This document shows positions 26,622-35,681 of a stretch of DNA of 64,000 bases, one piece after another (position 1 is the stretch's first letter; every line of letters starts with the position of its first letter). Below the pieces are notes generated by a model. It was not told the DNA's origin and made no database searches. It saw only the letters and a program-made list of their open reading frames with translations. Source of the stretch: UBA12018 sp051656605 (lineage in GTDB: Bacteria > Bacteroidota > Bacteroidia > Bacteroidales > CAMTPD01); contig JBOGCF010000001.1 of NCBI GenBank assembly GCA_051656605.1, positions 6,864 to 70,863 on the forward strand, written 5' to 3'. The position numbers and the translations under genes were made by a program.

Positions 26622-28634
26622 TCAGTCCTGAATCATTTGCAGAAACTCTTCTTCTGATAACAAGGTAACACCCAACTTGGTTGCTTTGTCTAGTTTTGAA
26701 GGTCCTATTCCTTCTCCTGCTAGCAAATAGTTGGTTTTGCCCGATACTGAGCCCGGATTTTTACCACCATTAGCAAGAATAAGTTCCTTATATTCGTCTC
26801 TCGAATGGTGCTTAAATGTACCACTGATTACGATGCTTACGCCTTTTAATTTGTCTGTTGTAATAAGCCCTTCTACTTCTTTTATCGCTAATTGCAGGCC
26901 TGCTGTACGCAAGCGTTCTACCATCGCTTTATTTTCGACATTATCGAAATACTCGAGTACGCTACGGGCAATACGATCGCCAATCTCATCGACCTCGATC
27001 AAGGCATCGTATGAGGCTTGCTCGAGTGCATCGATGTTTTTGAAAGCTGCTGCCAGTTTTTTAGCGACAGTTTCGCCTACATAGCGAATACCCAGTCCGA
27101 ACAATACACGTTCGAAAGGCACTTGTTTGCTTTGCTCAAGACTTGAAAGCAGATTTTGTACACTCTTCTCTTTCCAGCGTGGAAGCGCGATAAGATCGTC
27201 GAACGATAAGTCGTACAAGTCGGCCACATTCTTGATCAATTCGGCACTATAGAGCGTGTCTACGGTTTCAGGTCCGGCTGCAATGTTCATTGCTCTACGT
27301 GTAAGGAAGTGTTCGATACGCCCCTTAATTTGTGGCGGACAGCCGGTATCGTTAGGACAATAGAATGCTGCTTCGCCTTCGATTCGGTCAAGCGGTGTTC
27401 CGCATTCGGGACAGTTCTTGATGAATTGTACTTTCTCGCCAATCAATAGACGTGCGTCTTTATCAACCCCTACAATCTTTGGAATAATTTCGCCTCCCTT
27501 CTCTACATAAACCATATCGCCGATATGCAAATCGAGGCTTTCGATAATATCTGCATTATGCAACGATGCACGCTTTACAACAGTACCCGACAATTGTACG
27601 GCATCTAGATTAGCCACCGGCGTAACAGCACCGGTACGACCTACTTGATATGAAACTGAGTTGAGGCGGGTAAGCGCTTGCTCGGCCTGAAACTTATAGG
27701 AAATAGCCCAACGAGGCGATTTAGCCGTATAGCCAAGCTCCTGTTGTTGTGTAATCGAATCTACTTTTAATACGATACCATCTGTTGCAACGGGAAGGTT
27801 TTTTCGCTCTACATCCCAATAATTGATAAATTCAAATATTTCATCAAGTGTAGTACAACGTTTCATCGTCTCCGGAACTTTGAATCCCCAGCTACGTGCA
27901 AGTTGTAGGTTTTCGTAATGCGAATCGGTAGGAAGTGTATCGCTCATCATGTAATAGAAATAAACATCGAGACGACGCTGAGCTACAACAGAAGAATTTT
28001 GAAGTTTCAGTGTACCGGATGCTGCATTGCGCGGATTAGCAAACAACGGTTCTTCTTGTTCTTCTCGTTCTTTGTTAAGACCATCAAAAACAGCCCATGG
28101 CATCAGAATCTCGCCTCGCATTTCGAAATGAGCAGGAAAACCTTCCTCTCGAAGCTTGAGAGGCACAGAACGAATTGTTTTTACATTATTCGTTACGTCA
28201 TCTCCACGAGTTCCGTCACCACGAGTTACAGCACGCAGTAGTTCTCCATTCTCATACGTTACAGATATAGATGTGCCATCATATTTTAGTTCGGCTACAA
28301 TTGTAAAATCCTCTTGTAGCGTTTTACGTGTACGTTCATAGAAATCGGTAACTTCCTCTGCTGAATATGTATTCCCCAAAGATAGCATCGGATAGCGGTG
28401 TTCTACCTGAACAAATTCGTTCGAGATATCGCTCCCTACACGCTGAGTTGGCGACAGCGGATCGAAAAATTCGGGATTATCAGCTTCTAGTTTTTGTAGT
28501 TCATGAAGTTTCTTATCAAATTCGAAGTCGGTAATCTCCGGCTTAGACAGTACATAATAATTGTAATTATGCTTTTCCAATTCAGATCTTAAACTATCTA
28601 TCTGAGCCTTAATCTGCTCTTTATTTAAACTCAT
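26622..28634 (-). CDS. ligA: NAD+-dependent DNA ligase LigA
   Basis: This ligase seals nicks during replication and repair using NAD+. The start is placed at 28634 (MSLNKEQ), which gives 670 residues, the normal length. A longer open frame upstream has no family similarity. An Ia domain is followed by the adenylation domain with AMP-accepting Lys117 in AELKYDG, an OB fold, a four-cysteine zinc finger (CPECGTPL through YCPNDTGC), helix-hairpin-helix repeats, and a C-terminal BRCT domain beginning about KGVSIVISGTFKHHSR. It is divergent from the radical-SAM gene. Confidence 0.97.
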   Translation of the reverse strand: MSLNKEQIKAQIDSLRSELEKHNYNYYVLSKPEITDFEFDKKLHELQKLEADNPEFFDPLSPTQRVGSDISNEFVQVEHRYPMLSLGNTYSAEEVTDFYERTRKTLQEDFTIVAELKYDGTSISVTYENGELLRAVTRGDGTRGDDVTNNVKTIRSVPLKLREEGFPAHFEMRGEILMPWAVFDGLNKEREEQEEPLFANPRNAASGTLKLQNSSVVAQRRLDVYFYYMMSDTLPTDSHYENLQLARSWGFKVPETMKRCTTLDEIFEFINYWDVERKNLPVATDGIVLKVDSITQQQELGYTAKSPRWAISYKFQAEQALTRLNSVSYQVGRTGAVTPVANLDAVQLSGTVVKRASLHNADIIESLDLHIGDMVYVEKGGEIIPKIVGVDKDARLLIGEKVQFIKNCPECGTPLDRIEGEAAFYCPNDTGCPPQIKGRIEHFLTRRAMNIAAGPETVDTLYSAELIKNVADLYDLSFDDLIALPRWKEKSVQNLLSSLEQSKQVPFERVLFGLGIRYVGETVAKKLAAAFKNIDALEQASYDALIEVDEIGDRIARSVLEYFDNVENKAMVERLRTAGLQLAIKEVEGLITTDKLKGVSIVISGTFKHHSRDEYKELILANGGKNPGSVSGKTNYLLAGEGIGPSKLDKATKLGVTLLSEEEFLQMIQD

Positions 28635-28693
28635 TATTTCTATCTTTTCGTGAATCAGTATAAGGCAAAAATAGCAAAGTTCGCTCAAAATGC

Positions 28694-28701
28694 TAACTTT
28701 G
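28694..28701 (+). promoter_or_regulatory. -7 element upstream of the radical-SAM gene
   Basis: TAACTTTG matches TAnnTTTG exactly, 52 nt before the ATG at 28754. No clear -33 element is visible. Confidence 0.35.
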
Positions 28702-28753
28702 TATTTATAATAATTTCTATTGATAGTATAATATCCCATAACGAACAAACGAT

Positions 28754-29983
28754 ATGCAACCCGTATTATCCCCTTTTGCTAAACCGATGTACATAATGGC
28801 CAAGCCAATAGGCTCGGTTTGTAATCTTGCATGCGAATATTGCTATTACCTCGAAAAAGGCAATCTGTACGATCAGATCAAACAGCATACCATGAGCGAC
28901 GAACTTCTAGAGAAGTTTGTACGTGAATACATCGAGTCTCAAAGCTCTTCAAATATCTTATTTACTTGGCACGGCGGTGAAACACTGATGCGTCCGGTGT
29001 CTTTTTACAAAAAAGCAATTGAGTTTCAAAAGAAATATGGTCGTGGAAAACAGGTAGACAATTGCTTCCAAACGAATGGTACGTTAATTACCGAAGAATG
29101 GTGTAAGTTTTTCCGTGAAAACAATATCCTTGTAGGGGTATCGATAGACGGGCCACAGGAGTTTCACGACGAATATCGCCGCAATAGACAAGACTTGCCT
29201 TCGTTTCATAAGGTGATGAAAGGTATTCAACTGCTCAACAAGTATAATGTAGAGTGGAATGCAATGGCCGTAGTAAATGACTTTAACGTAGAGTATCCTC
29301 TCGAATTTTACAACTTCTTTAAAAGTATCAACTGTAAGTTTATTCAGTTTGCGCCTATCGTAGAGCGTATCAATGAAAAAACAAAAGATAAGTTGAAGCT
29401 TCAATTACCCAATCATATCTTGGAAGCTGAGCTGACGGAGCATTCGATTACGCCAGAAGCATGGGGCAACTTCTTGTGTACTATTTTTGACGAATGGGTA
29501 AAGCAAGACGTGGGTGAATACTTTATCCAGCTGTTTGACGCGACATTAGCCAATTGGATGGGTGTGCAACCGGGCATTTGCACAATGGCTAAAACGTGTG
29601 GGCATGCAGGAGTTATCGAGTTTAACGGCGATGTCTATTCTTGCGACCACTTTGTGTTCCCTTCTCACAAATTAGGCAATATCTACTCAAGTAGCCTGAT
29701 AGAAATGATGTATTCTCCTATGCAGTTGAAGTTTGGCAATGACAAGTTTGACAAGCTTACTACACAATGCAAAGATTGTGAGTTCCTTTTTGCATGCTAT
29801 GGTGAATGTCCTAAAAACCGATTTATTACGGATTCACATGGTGAGTTTGGTCATAATTATCTTTGCAAGGGATATTATCAGTTCTTCAATCACGTAGCTC
29901 CATATATGGACTTTATGAAACAAGAACTGCTCAACGAACGTCCGCCGGCAAATATCATGGATCACCTTGATTCGATCAAGTAA
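28754..29983 (+). CDS. Anaerobic sulfatase-maturating enzyme homologue (radical SAM/SPASM)
   Basis: This 409-residue enzyme has the radical-SAM cluster CxxxCxxC at Cys23, Cys27 and Cys30 (VCNLACEYCYY). The C-terminal half carries SPASM cysteines in CTMAKTCGHAG, VYSCDHFVFP, TTQCKDCEFLFACYGECPKNR and YLCKGYYQFF, binding two further Fe-S clusters. The family oxidises an active-site Cys or Ser of sulfatases to formylglycine without oxygen. No sulfatase gene lies in the window, so it would act on proteins encoded elsewhere. Length and cysteine pattern are complete. Confidence 0.92.
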   Translation: MQPVLSPFAKPMYIMAKPIGSVCNLACEYCYYLEKGNLYDQIKQHTMSDELLEKFVREYIESQSSSNILFTWHGGETLMRPVSFYKKAIEFQKKYGRGKQVDNCFQTNGTLITEEWCKFFRENNILVGVSIDGPQEFHDEYRRNRQDLPSFHKVMKGIQLLNKYNVEWNAMAVVNDFNVEYPLEFYNFFKSINCKFIQFAPIVERINEKTKDKLKLQLPNHILEAELTEHSITPEAWGNFLCTIFDEWVKQDVGEYFIQLFDATLANWMGVQPGICTMAKTCGHAGVIEFNGDVYSCDHFVFPSHKLGNIYSSSLIEMMYSPMQLKFGNDKFDKLTTQCKDCEFLFACYGECPKNRFITDSHGEFGHNYLCKGYYQFFNHVAPYMDFMKQELLNERPPANIMDHLDSIK

Positions 29984-30019
29984 GAATGAAGCTAATATCT
30001 ACATCTAGAATAGAAAACT

Positions 30020-30670
30020 ATGTCAGAATTTATATCTATCGATAAATCATCTTGGAAACGCACCCCATATTTTGAGTACTACTTCAACAATGTTAGATGT
30101 TCATACAGCATGACTGTAGATCTTGATATTACGGGTCTTAAATCAAGAGCAGAATTAATAGGGTATAAAATATATCCCCTACTTATTTATGCGTTAACAA
30201 CTATTGTAAATCGGCATGAGGAGTTTCGCACAGATATAGATAATGAAGGAAATGTGGGGATTTGGGAATCTATGAACCCATCATATACAATATTTAATAA
30301 ACAAACAGAAACATTCTCTAATATATGGAGTAATTTCGAGACGGATATAACCTCCTTTATCTATAATTATAATCAAGATATTACTTTATATGGAAACTGT
30401 GCTTCGCCCTCTCCTAAGCCTGAGGCTCCTATGAATTTATTCCCAATATCATCAATACCGTGGACTACTTTTTCGAGCTTTAATCTAAATATTTTTGAGG
30501 ATGGCTCTTACTTATTGCCAATATTCACTTTTGGAAAAAGTTATACAGATCCGACAACATCAAAACTAATAATTCCATTATCTGCACAGGTACATCACGC
30601 CGTTTGTGATGGGTTTCACCTTTCACGATTTATAAATGAACTTCAACACTGCTTAAACAACTTGTTGTAG
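30020..30670 (+). CDS. Type A chloramphenicol O-acetyltransferase-like protein
   Basis: This 216-residue cytoplasmic protein has the CAT family length and motifs. These include an N-terminal WKRTPYFEYYFNN and the active site VHHAVCDGFHLSRF, with catalytic His193 and structural Asp197. Acetyl-CoA-dependent acetylation of chloramphenicol or a similar hydroxyl compound is the expected reaction. It is not next to any mobile-element gene here, so it may be an intrinsic chromosomal xenobiotic acetyltransferase. Drug range cannot be read from sequence. It is strongly AT-rich and follows the radical-SAM gene by 36 bp. Confidence 0.88.
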   Translation: MSEFISIDKSSWKRTPYFEYYFNNVRCSYSMTVDLDITGLKSRAELIGYKIYPLLIYALTTIVNRHEEFRTDIDNEGNVGIWESMNPSYTIFNKQTETFSNIWSNFETDITSFIYNYNQDITLYGNCASPSPKPEAPMNLFPISSIPWTTFSSFNLNIFEDGSYLLPIFTFGKSYTDPTTSKLIIPLSAQVHHAVCDGFHLSRFINELQHCLNNLL

Positions 30671-30728
30671 AATTATACTTATAAGAATATCCTATTTTCT
30701 CGTCTTTTCAGATTGTTATAGATTCTTA

Positions 30729-30760
30729 TTTGAGGAAATGAAGTTTAGGAATTATTTTTG
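30729..30760 (+). promoter_or_regulatory. Promoter of the pseudouridine synthase gene
   Basis: TTTG at 30729-30732 and TATTTTTG at 30753-30760 are separated by 20 bp, a full Bacteroides-type promoter. The predicted start is near 30768, about 35 nt upstream of the ATG at 30803. Confidence 0.7.
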
Positions 30761-30802
30761 CATTCAGATATATTAAAGCATATACCATTAGCATACAAAT
30801 TA

Positions 30803-32008
30803 ATGAATATCAGACTAAACAAAATAATTAGTGATTCGGGACTATGTTCTCGCCGTAAAGCAGATATCTGTATTGAGCAAGGACGAGTAACTGTAAATGG
30901 TAAAACAGCCGAAATGGGTACAAAGGTTGGCCCAAATGACATCGTAAAAGTTGATGGTCATATTATTAAACACGAAAACGAAGCGGTATACATCGTATTA
31001 AATAAACCTGCTGGTATCACTTGTACTACAGATCAGACCGAATCGGATAACATTGTTGACTTTGTAAACTATCCTACGCGTATTTTCAATATTGGTAGAT
31101 TGGATAAACCTTCAGAAGGTTTGATTCTTCTAACCAACGACGGTGATATCGTCAATAAGATTCTTCGCGCGTCAAACAATCACGAGAAAGAATACGAAGT
31201 GGTTGTGAATAAGTCAATCACAGAAGAGTTTGCTACAAAGATGGCTACAGGTGTTCCTATTCTTGGCACCATGACTCGCAAATGTAAGTTTGAGAAAGAA
31301 GGCGACAATCGCTTCCGTATTACACTTACACAAGGATTGAACAGACAAATTCGCCGTATGTGTGAAGCTTTGGGATACGAGGTTCTAAAGTTGAAACGTG
31401 TACGTGTAATGAATATTACACTAGACAAACTTCCGTTAGGTCAATGGCGTTTCCTTACCGGAAAAGAAATTGAAGTATTGATGGATATGATTAAGGATTC
31501 TGATGGAACACCTAAATCTAAATCATCTAAAAGCTCTAAACCGGCACAAAAAACCTCTAGTAGTTCTTACAAGCCAAGTCATAAAAGCTCATCGAAACCA
31601 AGACCGGGTTCACGTCCATATAAGACAGCAGAGCCTAAATCACCTACAAACAAACGTGATGGAGCTAAACCGTCTCGTGATGATAAGCGTGATGTAAGAG
31701 GTAATGGAAAGCCGACAAACTCAACAAACTTCAAGCCGAAAGGATCTTTTGCGCCGAAAGGAGCAAAACCGGGTGCAGCTTCTTCTAGTTCTGAAAATGC
31801 TGAAACTCGCAAACCAATGAGAGGTAAACCAGGGGCAACTGCAACCTCTGCTCATAAAGGAGCGAAGTCGAATGCTGCTCCAAGTTCTAGGGGACCTAAA
31901 CAAGGTACCAAACAAAACGCTTCATCGGGTCCTCGTGTTGGAAAAAGTAGACCATCAACTACAAATAGAGGACCAAAGGCTCCGGTTCGTGGTTCTAAGA
32001 AACGATAA
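30803..32008 (+). CDS. RsuA/RluB/RluF-family pseudouridine synthase with long basic tail
   Basis: The start is placed at 30803 (MNIRLNKIIS), because the longer frame would begin inside the -7 element. Residues 1-60 form an S4 RNA-binding domain (RLNKIISDSGLCSRRKADICI). The catalytic domain follows with GRLDKPSEGLILLTNDGD (catalytic Asp) and LTQGLNRQIRRMCEALGY, most like RluF. It should isomerise a uridine in 23S rRNA. From about residue 240 to 401 the protein is low-complexity, rich in Lys, Ser, Pro, Gly and Arg, with KSSKSSK and SSSYKPSHKSS runs. This tail is not needed for the known fold and probably binds RNA. Confidence 0.9.
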   Translation: MNIRLNKIISDSGLCSRRKADICIEQGRVTVNGKTAEMGTKVGPNDIVKVDGHIIKHENEAVYIVLNKPAGITCTTDQTESDNIVDFVNYPTRIFNIGRLDKPSEGLILLTNDGDIVNKILRASNNHEKEYEVVVNKSITEEFATKMATGVPILGTMTRKCKFEKEGDNRFRITLTQGLNRQIRRMCEALGYEVLKLKRVRVMNITLDKLPLGQWRFLTGKEIEVLMDMIKDSDGTPKSKSSKSSKPAQKTSSSSYKPSHKSSSKPRPGSRPYKTAEPKSPTNKRDGAKPSRDDKRDVRGNGKPTNSTNFKPKGSFAPKGAKPGAASSSSENAETRKPMRGKPGATATSAHKGAKSNAAPSSRGPKQGTKQNASSGPRVGKSRPSTTNRGPKAPVRGSKKR

Positions 32009-32024
32009 GAACAATTCTATAATA

Positions 32025-32060
32025 CAAAAAATCCGCAAGTGTATGCTTGCGGATTTTTTT
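32025..32060. terminator. Bidirectional terminator
   Basis: A perfect stem (AAAAAATCCGCAAG pairing with CTTGCGGATTTTTT) around a TGTATG loop has A and T runs on both sides. It lies between the convergent pseudouridine synthase and PepSY-like genes and can serve both. Confidence 0.92.
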
Positions 32061-32070
32061 ATGTTGTTAA

Positions 32071-32550
32071 TTACTCTTCTGCTTTCAAGAATTTACCATC
32101 AGGAGTAAACATCAAATCTTTGCTTTTAGGAGTTGTTTCTACTTCCACTTCATACCCTTGAGTACATTTACTAATTTCGGAAATAGCAACACCTTTATAG
32201 TTTGCATTTAGATAATTCAAAACATCTGTAGGCAACAAACCTAAAACAACTTTCGACAAAGGTTTCTTGTTATCACTTTCGATATGATGCCATTCACCAT
32301 CACTATGAAACTTCACTTCAATACCATCTGCAAGTTCAATCTCATACACATTATTACTTTGCAGTTTTGCTTTGATAATGGGTTGTCCTTCTAGATAATC
32401 CTGAATAAAGTTCTGAATTACCGGAGGAACCTGATCTGCAGCAATTACCTGATCATAATCTTTTCCCTTATGCCCTTTCTTTCCGTCTTGAGCAAATACT
32501 GTGAATCCCGACACAACGATTGCCAGTAAACAAACAATCCATTTTTTCAT
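32071..32550 (-). CDS. Secreted PepSY-like protein
   Basis: This 159-residue protein has a signal peptide ending about residue 20 (SGFTVFAQ), so it is periplasmic. The mature part holds two alpha-beta repeats of the PepSY-like (BLIP-type) kind common in Bacteroidetes: VIQNFIQDYLEGQPIIKAKL with YEIELADGIEVKFHSDG, and VLNYLNANYKGVAISEISK with YEVEVETTPKSKDLMFTPDG. Such proteins are thought to inhibit or bind other proteins in the envelope; no partner is evident. It stands alone between a terminator and the DegT-family gene. Confidence 0.8.
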   Translation of the reverse strand: MKKWIVCLLAIVVSGFTVFAQDGKKGHKGKDYDQVIAADQVPPVIQNFIQDYLEGQPIIKAKLQSNNVYEIELADGIEVKFHSDGEWHHIESDNKKPLSKVVLGLLPTDVLNYLNANYKGVAISEISKCTQGYEVEVETTPKSKDLMFTPDGKFLKAEE

Positions 32551-32586
32551 AACTCTTTATTTTTAGTTTTGCGTTTATTGATAAGC

Positions 32587-33717
32587 TTAGGCTAGAATCT
32601 TCTTAGCCGCCTCAGCTACAATAGAAAGTTCTTCATTCTCTAAGGCCGAACCATTTGGCAGACAAACACACTCGGCATAGAGTTCATTTACAACACCTCT
32701 ACCATAAAATGGCAAAGATTTATATTTATCATACAGATTGACCGGACGTAAAATACGAGCTGTTTGAATACCGGCAGCATCCATCTCTGCGATAAAGGTA
32801 TCTACAGTAACTTTAGCTGGCGAAGAAATACGTAAAGCTGCAAGCCATCCGCTCGATTCGTAATCATTATTTACCGTATGCTGAAAAGTAACGCCTTCGA
32901 TATCTTTCAATGCATGACGATATATATCAGTATTGGTAAGACGACACTTAACGCGATCTTTCAAAACCGTCATTTGTCCACGACCAATACCTGCAACCAT
33001 TTCACTCATTTTATAATCATAGCGCATTGCAGCATCGTGCTTATCAATTCGCGTGATGTCTTCTTTACCCGCTAGATATTCAGCAACGATTCGCTGTTCG
33101 TGCAAGGAACAAACCAATGCTCCTCCACCCCAAGTCGTAATCACATGCTCTTCTCCGAAAGAAAGCACACCCATTACGCCAAACGTACCACATTTCTGTC
33201 CTTTACAAGTAGCACCGAGAGCTTCGGAAGCATCATCTATAAGTGGAATATCATTTTCGCCGGCAATACGATCTATCTCTTCTATATTACAAGGAGTACC
33301 ATAAGCATGTGACAAAACAATTGCTCGAATATTTTTACCCAACTTCTTTCTGTCTGCAATCGCTTTCTCGAGCTCTGCCGGATCCATATTCCAAGTACGT
33401 TCTTCACTATCTACGAGTACCGCCTCTGCACCGGCCAAAGTAATCGCATTGATTACACGCGGATGTGTTAATGCCTGACAAATGATTTCATCTCCTTTTT
33501 GCACACCTACAATTTCAAAAGCCAAGTGCAGCGCAGCTGTAGATGAATTTAATGCAACAACCGTTGTATCTTCTTTTAAATAAACAGCCAAATCATTTTC
33601 AAAGCCAATCACATTATCTCCGGGTTGAAATGTGCGTTCATTATCCATAAAAGCACCAAGAAAGTCTCTTTCGTTGCCACTCATATGAGGAAGTGACAAT
33701 ATAATTTTCTTTTTCAT
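32587..33717 (-). CDS. DegT/DnrJ/EryC1-family PLP protein with His replacing the catalytic Lys
   Basis: This 376-residue fold-type I PLP protein belongs to the sugar aminotransferase group. The PLP-stacking and phosphate regions are present (STAALHLAF, DDASEALGATCKG). At the place where the family has SFxxxK, the sequence reads SFGEEHVITTWGGG, with His191 instead of the Schiff-base lysine. The codon is plainly CAT on the minus strand. A His at this position is characteristic of the 3-dehydratase ColD (GDP-4-keto-6-deoxymannose), so dehydration rather than transamination is plausible. Another option is a non-catalytic role. It is not in a sugar cluster here; neighbours are a PepSY-like and a haemolysin III gene. 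Confidence 0.82.
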   Translation of the reverse strand: MKKKIILSLPHMSGNERDFLGAFMDNERTFQPGDNVIGFENDLAVYLKEDTTVVALNSSTAALHLAFEIVGVQKGDEIICQALTHPRVINAITLAGAEAVLVDSEERTWNMDPAELEKAIADRKKLGKNIRAIVLSHAYGTPCNIEEIDRIAGENDIPLIDDASEALGATCKGQKCGTFGVMGVLSFGEEHVITTWGGGALVCSLHEQRIVAEYLAGKEDITRIDKHDAAMRYDYKMSEMVAGIGRGQMTVLKDRVKCRLTNTDIYRHALKDIEGVTFQHTVNNDYESSGWLAALRISSPAKVTVDTFIAEMDAAGIQTARILRPVNLYDKYKSLPFYGRGVVNELYAECVCLPNGSALENEELSIVAEAAKKILA

Positions 33718-33808
33718 AACAGATTATTCATTTGTAGTTTTAGTCATAAATCTTTTGTCAAAACAACTAAGTAATAGATAAGGTTTACATGAATTATTCA
33801 CGAAAAAC

Positions 33809-33842
33809 AAAAGCTGCCCTATCCGAAGATAAGACAGCTTTA
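33809..33842 (-). terminator. Terminator after the haemolysin III gene
   Basis: On the minus strand AAAGCTGTCTTATC pairs with GATAGGGCAGCTTT (two wobble pairs) around a TTCG tetraloop, and TGTTTTT follows. It closes the dehydrogenase-haemolysin III transcript. Confidence 0.85.
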
Positions 33843-33869
33843 TATGATATTAATTTTATTCGAAATGAG

Positions 33870-34523
33870 TTATACCAAGTTAGCGATAGCAATCACATGA
33901 CATAGAGTTCCTCCTAGCACAAACAGGTGCCAGATCGAATGCATGTACTTATACTTATCGAGCACATAAAATACCGTACCCACAGTATAAAAAGCTCCAC
34001 CGGCTACAAGCCAGTAAAGCACATCCATATGTCCTGATTCACCTAGTACATTTATCAATGGTTTTATTGCAAAGACTACCACCCATCCCATCAACAAATA
34101 ACAGATCGTTTTCACGATACTTGTTTTCTTCATCTTAAGGAAAGAGAAAATAATACCAGTGATTGCCGCACACCAGATAAAGCCAAATAACAGCCACCCC
34201 CAGATACCTTCTTCGCGAAGTGTAATCAGTGTAAAAGGTGTATAAGTACCCGCAATGAGTAGATAGATCGCACTATGATCCAGCTTTCTGAAAAAGCGTT
34301 TCAAGTCGGCATTCGTTATCGCATGATAAATAGTCGACATCGAGTAAAGTAAAAACATACACAGCGCAAAGGTACAAAAGCTCATTATGTACCATACGTT
34401 TCCGGTAGAGATGGATAAGATGGCAAACCAAATCATTACCCCCAATCCCATTACCGCACCAATCCCATGTGTAATGGTGTTATATAGCTCTTCTTTGGTT
34501 ATAGCGTGAGTTGCTGTTTTCAT
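33870..34523 (-). CDS. Haemolysin III family membrane protein (PAQR superfamily)
   Basis: This 217-residue protein has seven hydrophobic segments. Family motifs are present: EELYNTITHGIGA in the first part, TIYHAI with DHSAIYLLIAGTYTPF in the middle, and HSIWHLFVLGGTLCHVIAI near the end, with histidines that form the PAQR metal site. The bacterial family is of uncertain function, with proposed roles in membrane lipid or metal homeostasis. Its start overlaps the stop of the upstream dehydrogenase gene (ATGA), so they are translated together. Confidence 0.9.
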   Translation of the reverse strand: MKTATHAITKEELYNTITHGIGAVMGLGVMIWFAILSISTGNVWYIMSFCTFALCMFLLYSMSTIYHAITNADLKRFFRKLDHSAIYLLIAGTYTPFTLITLREEGIWGWLLFGFIWCAAITGIIFSFLKMKKTSIVKTICYLLMGWVVVFAIKPLINVLGESGHMDVLYWLVAGGAFYTVGTVFYVLDKYKYMHSIWHLFVLGGTLCHVIAIANLV

Positions 34524-35452
34524 ACGTTGAACGTCTCTTTAATGTTTACGACAATCTTTTGCACCAAAGCATTACGAGCTTCATACGATGCCCAGGCGAT
34601 ATGTGGAGTTAAGACAATCTTATTTGGGTTGTTTAATTTCAATAGAGGACTATCAGCAGATAAAGGCTCTTCACTATACACATCCAATGCCGCACCGGCA
34701 ATTGCATCGCTATTCAGTACGGTAGCCAATGCCGCTTCATCCACAATACCACCACGACCTACATTAATAATATATGCGGTAGGCTTCATCAAGTTGAGAG
34801 TCTTGAGATCAATCAAATTTCGGGTTGCATCATTCAATGGAGCATGAATTGTAATAATATCACATGTAGACATTAGTTCGTCCAAAGCAATAGCCGGATA
34901 ACCTGCATCCATATTTCTTCCACTTGTAGAGTAATAAACCACCTCTGCACCAAAGGCAGTAGCTATAGCTGCAACCTTCTTCCCGATGTTACCCATTCCG
35001 ATGATACCCCACTTCTTTCCATGAATTTCATGAAATACAGGTCCGGGATAGAAGAAACGCCCGCTTTGTGAATACGAACCATCCTTTACATATGCATCGT
35101 AATGAGGAATCGATTTATATAATTCAAGCAACAAAGCAAACGTATGCTCTGCTACAGAAGAGGTAGAATAGTTTACGACGTTCTTTACCGCAATATTGTG
35201 TTCGTTAGCCGCATCAAGATCTACATTATTCATTCCTGTGGCAGCAATACAGATCAAGCGCAAATCGGGAAGTTGCTTCATTTCATCTTCACCAAAATAC
35301 ACTTTATTTGTTATTACCACATCAGCTCCATTACATCTATCAATTAACTGATCCGGATATGTATAGTCATATTCAGAATAATCACCCAACAGTCCAAAAA
35401 CCGAAGTGTCTACGTTTGCGACAGTATATCTGTCAAGAAATACGATTTTCAT
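34520..35452 (-). CDS. D-isomer-specific 2-hydroxyacid dehydrogenase
   Basis: This 310-residue NAD(P)-dependent cytoplasmic oxidoreductase has a Rossmann nucleotide-binding motif WGIIGMGNIGKKVAAIATAFGAEV, the catalytic Arg in NVGRGGIVDEAAL, a Glu in ALDVYSEEPL, and the His in LTPHIAWAS. It is most like glycerate dehydrogenase/hydroxypyruvate reductase, reducing a 2-keto acid to the D-hydroxy acid. The substrate cannot be fixed from sequence. It is coupled by ATGA overlap to the haemolysin III gene. Confidence 0.9.
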   Translation of the reverse strand: MKIVFLDRYTVANVDTSVFGLLGDYSEYDYTYPDQLIDRCNGADVVITNKVYFGEDEMKQLPDLRLICIAATGMNNVDLDAANEHNIAVKNVVNYSTSSVAEHTFALLLELYKSIPHYDAYVKDGSYSQSGRFFYPGPVFHEIHGKKWGIIGMGNIGKKVAAIATAFGAEVVYYSTSGRNMDAGYPAIALDELMSTCDIITIHAPLNDATRNLIDLKTLNLMKPTAYIINVGRGGIVDEAALATVLNSDAIAGAALDVYSEEPLSADSPLLKLNNPNKIVLTPHIAWASYEARNALVQKIVVNIKETFNV

Positions 35453-35681
35453 AGATTCTGCTATTTTTTAAAGTTACACATAACGTTATTACAAAGAAAC
35501 CAATAAATAACAATCAAACAACACCCATCTGTTCATTTAGCATTGCTTTATATAGTTATTATATCAATCAAATATTAATTAACCACAATAGAAATAGCTT
35601 AACGTTACATAAATCAACAAATGGACACTTGACTTGTTCTTTGTATAAATATAACAATTGAAGATAAATTAAAATCAACAT

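Noticed and set aside
26622..28748. Longer LigA start at 28748
   Set aside because: The extra 38 residues have no LigA similarity and MSLNKEQ at 28634 gives the standard length.
30020..30670. Acquired resistance cassette
   Set aside because: No transposase, integrase or flanking repeat is visible around the chloramphenicol acetyltransferase-like gene; it may be an ordinary chromosomal gene.
32025..32060. Small RNA between the pseudouridine synthase and PepSY-like genes
   Set aside because: The hairpin is a standard bidirectional terminator for two convergent genes.
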